A DNA stretch of 55,984 bases from Lachnospiraceae bacterium (GTDB lineage Bacteria > Bacillota > Clostridia > Lachnospirales > Lachnospiraceae), in assembly GCA_014799465.1 (NCBI GenBank), contig JAAVHZ010000071.1:1-55984 (forward strand), written 5' to 3'. The notes beneath the pieces were generated by a model. That model searched no databases, was not told the origin of the DNA, and saw only the letters and a program-made list of their open reading frames with translations. Position numbers and translations under genes: made by a program. Below, piece after piece: positions 9,501-17,072 of this stretch (its first letter is position 1; each line of letters starts with the position of its first letter).

Positions 9501-11123
9501 AGTTGTAGATGTTACTATTTCTTCACGTATAGCATCTATAGGCGGATTCGTAACCTGTGCAAAAAGCTGTTTGAAATAGTCAAACAATGGTTCTCCGCAA
9601 TTTGATAATACAGAAAGAGGCTTATCTGTTCCCATTGCCGCTATAGGCTCAGAACCATTCTTTGCCATCGGAAGAATAGAAGTCATAACATCTTCATACG
9701 TATATCCAAAAGACTTCTGTATCTTCTTTCTTTCTTCCATACTGTATTCTTCTACTTTTTTATTAGGTATCTTCAGCTCTTTCAGCTCTACAAGATTGCT
9801 GTCAAGCCATTCACCATAAGGCTGTCTTGCAGCATATTTTTCCTTTAACTCTTCATCATCTATTAGCCTGCCCTGAACAGTATCTACTAACAGCATTTTT
9901 CCTGGTCTCAAACGCTCTTTGCAAACTATTTTTGAAGGATTCACATCAAGTACCCCAACCTCTGAAGACAGTACCAGATTATCATCATCTGTAATATAAT
10001 AACGTGATGGTCTCAAACCATTACGATCAAGTACAGCCCCCATAATATCGCCATCAGTAAACAGTATTGAGGCTGGTCCATCCCACGGCTCCATCATAGT
10101 TGCATAATACTGATAAAAGTCTCTCTTCGCCTGACTTATAGTCGGGTTATTATCCCACGGCTCAGGAATTGTAATCATTACAGCAAGCGGAAGCTCCATA
10201 CCACTCATCACCAAAAACTCAAGAGTATTATCAAGCATTGCTGAATCCGAGCCTTCTGTATTTACTACAGGCATAACCTTATGCATCTGTCCCTTAAGGT
10301 AATCTGACTCCATAGTTTCCTCACGTGCCAGCATATTATCAGCATTTCCCCTGATAGTATTAATCTCGCCATTATGAACTATCATCCTGTATGGATGTGC
10401 CCTCATCCAGCTAGGCTGGGTATTTGTACTGAATCTTGAGTGAACCATTGCTATTGCTGATTCATAATCAGGGTTCTGTAAATCATCAAAAAACAGTCTG
10501 AGCTGTCCAACTAAAAACATACCTTTATACACTATAGTTCTGCTGGATAATGATAATACATATGCGTTGTCATTACTCTGCTCAAATATACGTCTTATGA
10601 CATAAAGCTTTCTGTCAAATTCAAGTCCCTTTTTCAGATTCTCCGGTCTTTTTACAAATGCCTGCATTATACAAGGCATACACTCTACTGCCTTTGTTCC
10701 AAGAACCTTAGGATTAGTAGGCACTTCTCTCCATCCGAGAAATTCCACTCCTTCTTTCTCAACAATAATTTCAAACATTTTCTTTGATTCGTTTCTTTTA
10801 AATTCATCCTGAGGAAAGAAAAACATTCCTACACCATAATCACGTTCCGAACCCAAAAAAATGCCAAGAGTTTTAACTGACTTCTGGAAAAACTTATGAG
10901 AAATCTGTAACATGATTCCTACTCCATCACCAGTCTTACCCTCGGCATCTTTGCCTGCTCTATGTTCTAAGTTTTCAACAATCTTTAGTGCATTTTCCAC
11001 CGTTGCATGTGTCTTTTTACCCTTAATGTTCACTACTGCACCAATTCCACAGTTATCATGTTCAAATGAGGGATGATACAATCCACCGGTTTCAGCACTC
11101 TTACAAAATTCTTTTTGATTCAT
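6564..11123 (-). CDS. gltB: glutamate synthase large subunit
   Basis: A 1519-residue ferredoxin/NADPH-type glutamate synthase alpha subunit that makes two glutamates from glutamine and 2-oxoglutarate. The N-terminal class II amidotransferase nucleophile is the Cys of DNCGIGAV after a propeptide of about 24 residues. The FMN barrel contains GEGGESDERLEP and PGEGGHLPG. The 3Fe-4S cluster motif is CVMMRVCNLDTCPVG. The C-terminal GXGXG beta-helix domain includes YGATSGKAYINGVAGERF. Full family length. It is promoted from 11181-11209 and followed by gltD. Confidence 0.97.
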   Translation of the reverse strand: MNQKEFCKSAETGGLYHPSFEHDNCGIGAVVNIKGKKTHATVENALKIVENLEHRAGKDAEGKTGDGVGIMLQISHKFFQKSVKTLGIFLGSERDYGVGMFFFPQDEFKRNESKKMFEIIVEKEGVEFLGWREVPTNPKVLGTKAVECMPCIMQAFVKRPENLKKGLEFDRKLYVIRRIFEQSNDNAYVLSLSSRTIVYKGMFLVGQLRLFFDDLQNPDYESAIAMVHSRFSTNTQPSWMRAHPYRMIVHNGEINTIRGNADNMLAREETMESDYLKGQMHKVMPVVNTEGSDSAMLDNTLEFLVMSGMELPLAVMITIPEPWDNNPTISQAKRDFYQYYATMMEPWDGPASILFTDGDIMGAVLDRNGLRPSRYYITDDDNLVLSSEVGVLDVNPSKIVCKERLRPGKMLLVDTVQGRLIDDEELKEKYAARQPYGEWLDSNLVELKELKIPNKKVEEYSMEERKKIQKSFGYTYEDVMTSILPMAKNGSEPIAAMGTDKPLSVLSNCGEPLFDYFKQLFAQVTNPPIDAIREEIVTSTTVYIGEDGNILEERPDNCQVLKVHNPILTNTDMLKIKNMDVSGFKVVVIPITYYKNTSLQKAIDHLFLEADRAHKDGANILILSDRGVDENHVAIPSLLAVSALHQHLVVTKKRTSLALILESGEPREVHHFATLLGYGACAINPYLAQETIKELIDTDMLDKDYYAAVEDYNNAVLSGIVKIASKMGISTIQSYQGSQIFEAIGICSEVIDKYFTNTVSRVEGITLKDIEMRVNELHSKSFDSLGLGMDDSLESTGSHKYRSGKEEHLYNPQTIHMLQVATRTGDYDMFKKYTHLIDEEMDAMQLRGLIDFKYADKPVPIDEVESIDSIMKRFKTGAMSYGSISQEAHETMAIAMNRIHGKSNSGEGGESDERLEPSNDGLNRCSAIKQVASGRFGVTSKYLMSAQEIQIKMAQGAKPGEGGHLPGKKVYPWIAKTRHSTPGVSLISPPPHHDIYSIEDLAQLIYDCKNANRNARISVKLVSEAGVGTVAAGVAKAGAQVILVSGYDGGTGAAPRNSIHNAGLPWELGLAEVQQTLIMNGLRNKVIIETDGKLMSGRDVAIAAMLGAEEYGFATAPLVTMGCVMMRVCNLDTCPVGIATQNPELRKRFKGKPEYVVNFMKFIAQELREYMAKLGIRTVDELVGRSDLLTAKEGISAGKANEIDLSKILNSDFANTEKMDYNHKNIYDFQLDKTLDEKVLLKKLGTALDKKQKRSIEVDVSNTDRAFGTIFGSEITKRYGESLEEDTFTVKCTGAGGQSFGAFIPQGLTLELVGDSNDYFGKGLSGGKLIVYPPQGIKYKAEENIIIGNVALYGATSGKAYINGVAGERFCVRNSGATAVVEGVGDHGCEYMTGGCAVILGPAGKNFAAGMSGGVAYVLDENRDLYMKLNKSMVSSTEITSKYDVMQLKQIITEHVAYTNSAKGKEILDNFGEYLPKFKKVIPHDYNKMMMSIVQMEEKGLSSEQAQIEAFYAMTGKRN

Positions 11124-11180
11124 TGTGCTTATATCCTTCCTTATATATTAGTTTAAGCCATCACTTAAGCTTCTTGTAAT

Positions 11181-11209
11181 AATATACTACATGTTTTTTA
11201 ATTTGTAAA
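11181..11209 (-). promoter_or_regulatory. predicted sigma-A promoter of gltBD
   Basis: On the minus strand TTTACA is separated by exactly 17 bp from TATATT, about 60 bp upstream of gltB. A small inverted repeat (TTAAGC / GCTTAA) lies in the leader. Confidence 0.55.
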
Positions 11210-11471
11210 CAACTATTTTTTATGAATTGTCTGATTGTTTCTATTTTAAGTAAAATTTAACGTATTGTCAGACTTTTAATTAAATACACTTTACAATAAC
11301 AAAAACAGACATATCCCTTCCAGATACATCTGCCATCCTGCCATTAATATATAATACTTCCAGTTATTCCAACGCAGTCATCAGTGCCAACATAATTTGA
11401 ACAAACAATAACTAATGTTACCCAGAAAAAACTACTCTAAGCCACACAGACAATACCTAAAGTTACTCAGG
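11210..11471. other. intergenic stretch without a recognised gene
   Basis: This lies between gltB and the hairpins after rpoD. I find no ORF with a ribosome binding site, no tRNA and no riboswitch core on either strand. Confidence 0.5.
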
Positions 11472-11555
11472 AAGAATCGCCATAGCGATTCTTCTGCGTG
11501 AGATATAGAAAATCTTAGGCTGCGTATTTTGCTGCCTTAGATTTTCTTCTCACGC
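11472..11555 (-). terminator. double hairpin directly after rpoD
   Basis: One base past the rpoD stop there is a long imperfect inverted repeat (11496-11555): GCGTGAGA pairs with TCTCACGC and an inner arm AGAAAATCTAAGGC pairs with one mismatch. A second perfect 9-bp hairpin AAGAATCGC/GCGATTCTT (11472-11493) follows. Neither has a U tract on the minus strand, so this is more likely an mRNA-end structure or repeat remnant than a classic terminator. Confidence 0.5.
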
Positions 11556-11556
11556 T

Positions 11557-12693
11557 TTACATAAGGAAATCTTTAATCTTTTTACTTCTTACCGGATTTC
11601 TAAGCTTTCTTAGTGCCTTAGCCTCTATCTGCCTTATACGCTCACGGGTGACATTGAACTCCTTACCTACTTCCTCCAAAGTTCTAGGATGTCCATCTTC
11701 CAAACCAAACCTAAGTACTATAACTTGTCTCTCTCTGTCTTTTAAATCTTTTAACAGCAAATCAATATGTTCCCTAAGCATTACCGACTCAACATTTGCC
11801 TCAGGTGTTACAGTATTATTATCAGCAACAAAATCACCCAGATTTGAATCATCCTCTTCACCAATAGGAGTCTCCAATGAGGCCGGTTCTCTGGCAATCT
11901 GCATTATCTCAAGCACTTTGCTCTCACTCATATCCAATGCTTCCGCCAATTCCGATGGTGACGGCTCATATCCCAATTCAAGAGTAAGCTTTCTCTGCAT
12001 TTTTGACATTCTGTTTATGGTCTCCACCATATGAACCGGAACTCTTATAGTCCTCGCCTGATCAGCCAATGCCCTTGTTACAGACTGTCTTATCCACCAT
12101 GTTGCATACGTACTAAGCTTATAACCTTTTTCATAGTTAAACTTCTCTACACCTTTTATAAGCCCCAGATTGCCCTCCTGAACGAGATCTAAGAAGCTCA
12201 TGCCTCTTCCTGTGTATCTCTTTGCTATACTTACCACAAGCCTGAGATTAGCCTCTATAAGCCTGTCCTTAGCAATAGCATCTCCTTCTGACTTACGTTT
12301 CGCAAGACGCAGTTCCTCTTCTGCCGTAAGCAAAGGCACAGTACCAATCTCTTTAAGATACATCCTTACAGGGTCTTCGGTTCCTATTCCTTCAAGCAGA
12401 TTTATGGCATCAAGGTCAACCTTCTCTTCTTCCTCCAACTCTAACTCTTCATCAGTAGGCTGCAAATCTCCATCATCATCAAATTCTGCTGCTAACGGAA
12501 TCTGATCCTCACTTATCTGAAGAACATATATTTTATTATCCTCCAGATACTGATATACCATATCCATTTGGTCTGCGTTAAGTTCTATTCCCTTAAAATA
12601 ATCATTTATTTCTTTAATTGATAAAACATCTTTATTTTTTCTTGCTAATTCTACTAATTCCTTTATTTTCTTTGTAAACTCGGCTGCGTTCAC
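11557..12693 (-). CDS. rpoD: RNA polymerase primary sigma factor (sigma-A/RpoD)
   Basis: A 378-residue housekeeping sigma factor. Region 1.1 is present (residues 1-60), followed by an acidic linker. Region 2 has [20 protein letters not shown] and the -10 recognition part [13 protein letters not shown]. Region 4 ends with [20 protein letters not shown], the -35 binding helix-turn-helix. Start is GTG after AAAGGACCGATATCA; no in-frame ATG fits better. dnaG, often next to rpoD in Firmicutes, is not adjacent. It has its own promoter at 12747. Confidence 0.97.
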   Translation of the reverse strand: MNAAEFTKKIKELVELARKNKDVLSIKEINDYFKGIELNADQMDMVYQYLEDNKIYVLQISEDQIPLAAEFDDDGDLQPTDEELELEEEEKVDLDAINLLEGIGTEDPVRMYLKEIGTVPLLTAEEELRLAKRKSEGDAIAKDRLIEANLRLVVSIAKRYTGRGMSFLDLVQEGNLGLIKGVEKFNYEKGYKLSTYATWWIRQSVTRALADQARTIRVPVHMVETINRMSKMQRKLTLELGYEPSPSELAEALDMSESKVLEIMQIAREPASLETPIGEEDDSNLGDFVADNNTVTPEANVESVMLREHIDLLLKDLKDRERQVIVLRFGLEDGHPRTLEEVGKEFNVTRERIRQIEAKALRKLRNPVRSKKIKDFLM

Positions 12694-12746
12694 TGATATC
12701 GGTCCTTTCTAGAATCATACTCTAATTATATCTATCCCGGAGCAAC

Positions 12747-12775
12747 ATTATACACAAAAAAACTGACAGTGTAAA
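12747..12775 (-). promoter_or_regulatory. predicted rpoD promoter
   Basis: Minus-strand TTTACA, 17-bp spacer, TATAAT, about 53 bp before the rpoD GTG. Confidence 0.65.
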
Positions 12776-12858
12776 CACACTATGCGAATTTTTTTTATTT
12801 TTGTAAAAAAATATAATAAAATGTCGAAAGATTGCTTGTATTTTAGCTAATATTTTAT

Positions 12859-13755
12859 TTATCTTTTTCCAATACCTGTCATTATCTGTATAGCATGTTG
12901 ATAATTCTTTATTACTATTCTCTTTGGTGACCCACCATATTCCCCATCAAGCACCCATGGTATATTTTCTTCTGTCTCTATCTCTATTCTTGACGTTTTA
13001 AAAGATTCTATACTATTGCATTTTACATCCATTCCTATAAGCGCTCCAAGTATTAATTGTAATTCAATCGGATTCTTAGGTTCTTTTATTAATGTCACTT
13101 CAAATAATCCATCATCCAATATTACTCCTTTGCCAGTAATACCTTTAAATCCACCAACAGACACTGAATTTGTCACCATTCCAAACATATAGCTGCCTTC
13201 AATAATTTTACCGTTAGTTTTGATCTTTATTTTATAAGTTCTTAATGATGTAAGTTTCTTTACTGCTTCAATAATGTATGCCGGATGTCCAAGTGTGTTT
13301 TTCATTTCCTGCGGCGTCATATATGATACATCCGTAAATGCCCCAAAAGCAGCAATATATATAAATTTTTTCTTATTAAATCCGCCAATATCCACATCTA
13401 ATGGCAATCCCTTTAATACTACATCTGCTGCATCCGGCATATTTTTGGGCAGCATTACGCTTGCTGCAAAATCATTTGTAGAACCTGATGGTATATAACC
13501 CACTCTGGGCTTTTCATCTAACTCCATAATTCCTGTAATAACTTCATTTAATGTACCATCACCACCACTACATACAACCATATCAAAATCTTCTGCCCAC
13601 CGCACAACTTTCTCTTTTGCATCCAGCTTTCTCTGAGATGGGTACAATTCAACTCTATATCCCGCTTTTACAAATTTATCTACAATGTCAGATAAGTATT
13701 CTTTTATCATTCCTTTGCCTGAATGTGGGTTATATATAAATAGTATCCTTTTCAT
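12859..13755 (-). CDS. diacylglycerol kinase-family lipid kinase (DagK/YegS-like)
   Basis: A 298-residue lipid kinase with the N-terminal IYNPHSGKG loop and the catalytic nucleotide motif SGGDGTLNEV (near residue 65), then PSGSTNDFA. These mark the DAGK catalytic fold used by DgkB/YegS to phosphorylate diacylglycerol or other lipids at the membrane face. The longer reading begins at GTG (13764), but that codon lies inside the AAAAGGTG ribosome site, so I choose ATG at 13755 with 8-bp spacing. Exact lipid substrate unknown. Confidence 0.85.
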   Translation of the reverse strand: MKRILFIYNPHSGKGMIKEYLSDIVDKFVKAGYRVELYPSQRKLDAKEKVVRWAEDFDMVVCSGGDGTLNEVITGIMELDEKPRVGYIPSGSTNDFAASVMLPKNMPDAADVVLKGLPLDVDIGGFNKKKFIYIAAFGAFTDVSYMTPQEMKNTLGHPAYIIEAVKKLTSLRTYKIKIKTNGKIIEGSYMFGMVTNSVSVGGFKGITGKGVILDDGLFEVTLIKEPKNPIELQLILGALIGMDVKCNSIESFKTSRIEIETEENIPWVLDGEYGGSPKRIVIKNYQHAIQIMTGIGKR

Positions 13756-13861
13756 TCTCTTCACCTTTTACATTTTTTAACATTTTATCATATTGGGAGA
13801 ATTGTTGCAACTTTAGTTGAAAACATTAATACTTTAGTTTAACCATTTTTTATATATTCAT

Positions 13862-13894
13862 CAAAAAAAGAAACCGACTTATCAAGTCGGTTTC
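13862..13894 (-). terminator. Rho-independent terminator of the 13912 gene
   Basis: An 11-bp stem GAAACCGACTT / AAGTCGGTTTC with a 3-nt loop and a run of seven U on the minus strand, 17 bp past the stop. Confidence 0.9.
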
Positions 13895-13911
13895 CAAAAA
13901 ACATTTACAAA

Positions 13912-14817
13912 TTATTTTTTCTTCTTGCTAAAAACAATTGCAACTGCTGCAATAACTACTACAACTACTATAACTACTACAACAATAACGCCTGTATTAG
14001 AAGATTCCTCTTCTTCATCTGCTGCCGGTTTTGTTGTCTCAGCAGAATCTTTTGTTTCCTCTTCCTCACCATCTGTAACTTTTTCTGCATCTGTTGAATC
14101 CTCATCACCACCATTTGATGATTCAGCGTCATCATATGTAGGTGCTGTTACTTCAAGTGCCGTATACAGTTTGTCATTTGCTCCTTCAATATCAGGAACG
14201 TTCTCGAACTTCCATCCTGTTGTAGCATTCTCAGGTGCTGCTTCGATTGCAGACTTAATAGGTGCTGTAAAAGCATAAGGATGCTCATCCTTTGACTGCC
14301 ATCTTACTAAATATGGAATTGCATTCTTCTCTGCATCAAGAATCACTACTGCTCCTGTTGTAGCATCAACATAGATTGTAACTTCACCTGTTGTATCTGC
14401 CGGAAGCTTAAACTGTGTCTGATTGTCAGCCCATGCTACTGAAGGATTACCCAGTCCACACTGATATGTCCATGCAAAATCATCTGCATCCTTTAAAATC
14501 TTGAACTCATATCCAATTGGTAAATCAAGACCTTCATACTTTGTATCGCCTTCCCCATCATCTGCAGTAGCGATATTAAGTGTAACAGAGTAAATATTTT
14601 CCATGCCTTCAACCTCTGTCATAAGTCCCATTTCACCAGGTGCACCTGCTGAAGTATCATCAGTAGAAGCTGCCTCTTTCCATGATTCTCCTACTAATCC
14701 CTCTGCACCAACTACCTTATAAGTAGATCCGTCACCAGCAAATGCAACACATCCCATAGCCACTGACATAGCCATAGTAGCTGCACCCAGTATTACTTTT
14801 TTCATCATTTTTCTCAT
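13912..14817 (-). CDS. secreted, membrane-anchored protein with one X25-like module
   Basis: A 301-residue protein. It has a signal peptide (MRKMMKKV, hydrophobic core, cleavage near AFA/GDG) and one beta-rich module (about 40-160) with GYEFKIL and the closing VTIYVDATTGAVVI. That closing segment is shared with the genes at 16005 and 18540 and resembles the pullulanase X25/SusE-like fold. An acidic Asp/Glu/Ser/Thr linker (about 215-270) then leads to NTGVIVVVVIVVVVV, one membrane segment, and a KKKK tail. The role is inferred to be surface carbohydrate binding; no catalytic motif is seen. It has its own promoter and terminator. Most divergent of the three X25-type members here. Confidence 0.7.
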   Translation of the reverse strand: MRKMMKKVILGAATMAMSVAMGCVAFAGDGSTYKVVGAEGLVGESWKEAASTDDTSAGAPGEMGLMTEVEGMENIYSVTLNIATADDGEGDTKYEGLDLPIGYEFKILKDADDFAWTYQCGLGNPSVAWADNQTQFKLPADTTGEVTIYVDATTGAVVILDAEKNAIPYLVRWQSKDEHPYAFTAPIKSAIEAAPENATTGWKFENVPDIEGANDKLYTALEVTAPTYDDAESSNGGDEDSTDAEKVTDGEEEETKDSAETTKPAADEEEESSNTGVIVVVVIVVVVVIAAVAIVFSKKKK

Positions 14818-14887
14818 TTTGAAAAACGTCTCCTTTCAAATTTTATAATTATCTGATTTTCTGCAGAACAAACTACAGTACATAATT

Positions 14888-14916
14888 ATTATATATCCTG
14901 TAAAGATATTTTGCAA
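14888..14916 (-). promoter_or_regulatory. shared-type promoter (TTGCAA-17-TATAAT) of the 13912 gene
   Basis: TTGCAA at 14911-14916 and TATAAT at 14888-14893 (minus strand), 17-bp spacer, about 70 bp before ATG. The same arrangement precedes all five secreted-protein genes of this block. Confidence 0.75.
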
Positions 14917-14947
14917 TAATTTTATGCATAAAAATATAATCTTATAT

Positions 14948-14988
14948 ATAAAAAGCCGCATATCGATATGACATACGGCTTTTTATTA
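14948..14988 (-). terminator. terminator of the 14997 gene
   Basis: A GC-rich stem AAAAAGCCG / CGGCTTTTT with an AT-rich inner part and a U-rich 3' side on the minus strand, 9 bp after the stop. Confidence 0.8.
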
Positions 14989-14996
14989 TCATTTTA

Positions 14997-15707
14997 TTAT
15001 TCGTTTACTTTTTTTCTTGATGCTACAAATACAACTGCTGCTGCAATACCTGTAAATATGATTGCATATGTAACACTGTCACCTGTCTTAACAGATGTGT
15101 TAGATGTAGTAGATGCTGTTGTTGTTGAACCTGCTGCCGGAGCACTTGCTGTTTTTACATAGCTTGCCGGAGCTGTAGATAACATCTTAGCTGCTGCTCC
15201 TGCTGTATTGCCATCAAAATCACACCAATACTCTGTACCTGTAAAATCATTCTTTGTAATCATCTGGTTAGGTGTCTGTTTCTTAGCATTTGAATCTTTT
15301 ACAAGACCTGCTGCATCTACATACTGCTGATCTGATTCATTTCCACCACTGGCTGTATCAACCTTAGTATCAGCTACCATATTGTTAAATATTGCTACTG
15401 CACCATTTGAAGTGTCATTGAATGTACAGGTAATTGAATACCATCCGTCATAATCAGCTTCTTTTGTAAGCTCTGCACCTGGCCAAACTGCCAATTTTGT
15501 CTCTGGGTTATATGCAGGGCACTTATCTTGTGGCATTGCCTGAGTTGTAAATCCAACACCTTCATAAATCCAACCGCCTACGCGATCCCAACCTGCTGCA
15601 TTTTTAAAATGAAATGTAACATCTGTTGCTGCAAATGAAGTAACTGCCATTGCCATTGTCATTGCTGTTGTTAATCCAACTGCAACTAATTTCTTTAAAT
15701 TTCTCAT
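14997..15707 (-). CDS. secreted CBM26-like starch-binding protein with C-terminal TM anchor
   Basis: A 236-residue protein. The signal peptide is MRNLKKLVAVGL to AFA. A CBM26-like module (about 28-185) has VTFHFKNAAGWD, WIYEG, WPGAEL, DGWYSI and AIFNN, the aromatic and Asn pattern of starch-binding family 26. Its tail EYWCDFDGN and APASY is shared almost word for word with the gene at 17073. An Ala/Ser/Thr linker leads to SVKTGD, one hydrophobic segment and SRKKVNE. KTGD-TM-basic tail resembles a sortase-type signal without the LP residues, so plain membrane anchoring is also possible. It has an AAAAGGAG ribosome site, its own promoter (15776) and terminator. Confidence 0.75.
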   Translation of the reverse strand: MRNLKKLVAVGLTTAMTMAMAVTSFAATDVTFHFKNAAGWDRVGGWIYEGVGFTTQAMPQDKCPAYNPETKLAVWPGAELTKEADYDGWYSITCTFNDTSNGAVAIFNNMVADTKVDTASGGNESDQQYVDAAGLVKDSNAKKQTPNQMITKNDFTGTEYWCDFDGNTAGAAAKMLSTAPASYVKTASAPAAGSTTTASTTSNTSVKTGDSVTYAIIFTGIAAAVVFVASRKKVNE

Positions 15708-15775
15708 TTTAATCTTCTCCTTTTAATTATGAATTGTTCTGAAACAGATCACAATGTTGTTTCGTGTTACTTATT

Positions 15776-15804
15776 ATTATATCCTATGGTTATTTAATTT
15801 GCAA
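15776..15804 (-). promoter_or_regulatory. shared-type promoter of the 14997 gene
   Basis: TTGCAA (15799-15804), 17-bp spacer, TATAAT (15776-15781) on the minus strand, preceded by AAGTA. Confidence 0.75.
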
Positions 15805-15860
15805 TACTTTTGTTCAGTTATTTTACACAAAAAAAACACATTTTTTTACCACACTTTGAC

Positions 15861-15894
15861 ATATTTAACCCTCGTGGCAGTTACCAATATCAAG
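15861..15894. repeat. degenerate partial copy of the 18370-18492 repeat
   Basis: TATTTAACCCTCGTGGCAGT followed by TACCA matches TATTTGACCCTCGCGGCAGT then CGCCA at about 18429-18453 with only transition-type differences. Confidence 0.55.
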
Positions 15895-15956
15895 AAAACT
15901 TAACTTTATCTCATTACTCTCAAAGATAATTATTTATTATAAAATGTGTTTAAAAT

Positions 15957-15992
15957 ACAAAAAGACGGAAATTTGCATTTTCCGCCTTTTTA
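15957..15992 (-). terminator. terminator of the 16005 gene
   Basis: AAAAGGCGGAAA / TTTCCGTCTTTTT on the minus strand with a short loop and U tract, about 12 bp past the stop. Confidence 0.85.
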
Positions 15993-16004
15993 TAAAATGG
16001 TATT

Positions 16005-16910
16005 TTATGCTTCTTTTTTCTTAGCTGCTACTACAACCACTACTGCTGCTGCACACAATGTAACTACCATTGCGATTGGAGCTGCATCACCTGTCTTTGT
16101 TGATGCATTTGCTGCTGTTGTTGCCTGTGTAGCTGCTGTTGTTGCCTGTGCTGCTGTTGTCTCAGAGCCCTGTGTTGTTGTCTCCGGTGTCTGTGTAGCA
16201 CCGCCTGAAAGCTTGTTCTCAAGATCTGCATTAAGTTTTGCTAAATCAGGAATGTCAGTACATCCTGCTCCCTGTGCGATTCCTACTTTATCAGCTGCAT
16301 AGTCACTCCATGAAGCCTTTGAAACTTCTTCAGGTGTCTTCCATACTAACTCATTATCATATCCGACAAGACTTACCACATAATCAACTGTGTTTCCATC
16401 CGCATCTTTTACTACTACGGCACCTGTCTTTGTATCCCAGTATACTGTAACTGTGGTTTCATTTTCACATGGTATTCTGAATCTTGACATATTATCACCG
16501 TAAAATGCCGTACCTGCAATAAGTGAATGATCCCATCCGTCTCCATATACGGTATTGTTGATTGTACACATCTTGAATTCATTCTTAGCCCTGTCTTCAT
16601 CTGTGTCTTTAAATGCCGGAACCGTAAATGTTGATGAATATACATCAGCATAATCTGTAGATGTCATAATATTATCTACTGCTAACGGTGCCCACTGTAC
16701 CTTTGTAGAACCTCCGGCAAGTGTGTAATATACCTCATCTGTTATAGAATACTGATCAATAGCTGCATATGAAGTATGATTGTCATCTGTTAATGTCTCC
16801 ATTGTTGTTACCATCTCTGCTTTTGCTGTAGTTGCAGGAACAATAGCTGATGTAACAGCTACTGCAAATGCACATGCCAAAGCTGAAACTGCCTTAATTG
16901 ATTTTCTCAT
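16005..16910 (-). CDS. secreted X25-like module protein with KTGD-TM C-terminus
   Basis: About 301 residues from the ATG of MRKSIKAVSAL. The reading frame extends 17 codons further upstream, but the AAAGGG site and the signal-peptide start favour 16910. The signal peptide ends near AKA/EMV. One X25-like module has DEVYYTLAGG, NEFKMCTINNT, GWDHSL, an N-x-S-x-F strand and VYWDTKTGAVVVKD. It is followed by the block-specific motif SLVGYDNE, TPEEV and DIPDLAKLN. A Thr/Ala/Gln-rich linker (about 230-270) ends in STKTGDAAP, one hydrophobic segment and AKKKEA. It is close in sequence to each half of the 18540 gene. Own promoter and terminator. Confidence 0.72.
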   Translation of the reverse strand: MRKSIKAVSALACAFAVAVTSAIVPATTAKAEMVTTMETLTDDNHTSYAAIDQYSITDEVYYTLAGGSTKVQWAPLAVDNIMTSTDYADVYSSTFTVPAFKDTDEDRAKNEFKMCTINNTVYGDGWDHSLIAGTAFYGDNMSRFRIPCENETTVTVYWDTKTGAVVVKDADGNTVDYVVSLVGYDNELVWKTPEEVSKASWSDYAADKVGIAQGAGCTDIPDLAKLNADLENKLSGGATQTPETTTQGSETTAAQATTAATQATTAANASTKTGDAAPIAMVVTLCAAAVVVVVAAKKKEA

Positions 16911-16976
16911 TGTAAAATCCATCCCTTTCTTTTTTAATTTTAATATAACGCCAAACGACACTCGTCTACATTAGTG

Positions 16977-17005
16977 ATTATATTATATTTACCGCCTATT
17001 TGCAA
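16977..17005 (-). promoter_or_regulatory. shared-type promoter of the 16005 gene
   Basis: TTGCAA (17000-17005), 17-bp spacer, TATAAT (16977-16982) on the minus strand. Confidence 0.75.
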
Positions 17006-17026
17006 GGGTTTTATGTAATTAATAAT

Positions 17027-17059
17027 AAAAAGTGGCTCATTTATTTATGAACCACTTTT
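17027..17059 (-). terminator. terminator of the 17073 gene
   Basis: AAAAGTGG-T-TCAT / ATGAGCCACTTTTT hairpin, loop AAATAA, 14 bp past the stop on the minus strand. Confidence 0.8.
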
Positions 17060-17072
17060 CAATTATGTACTA

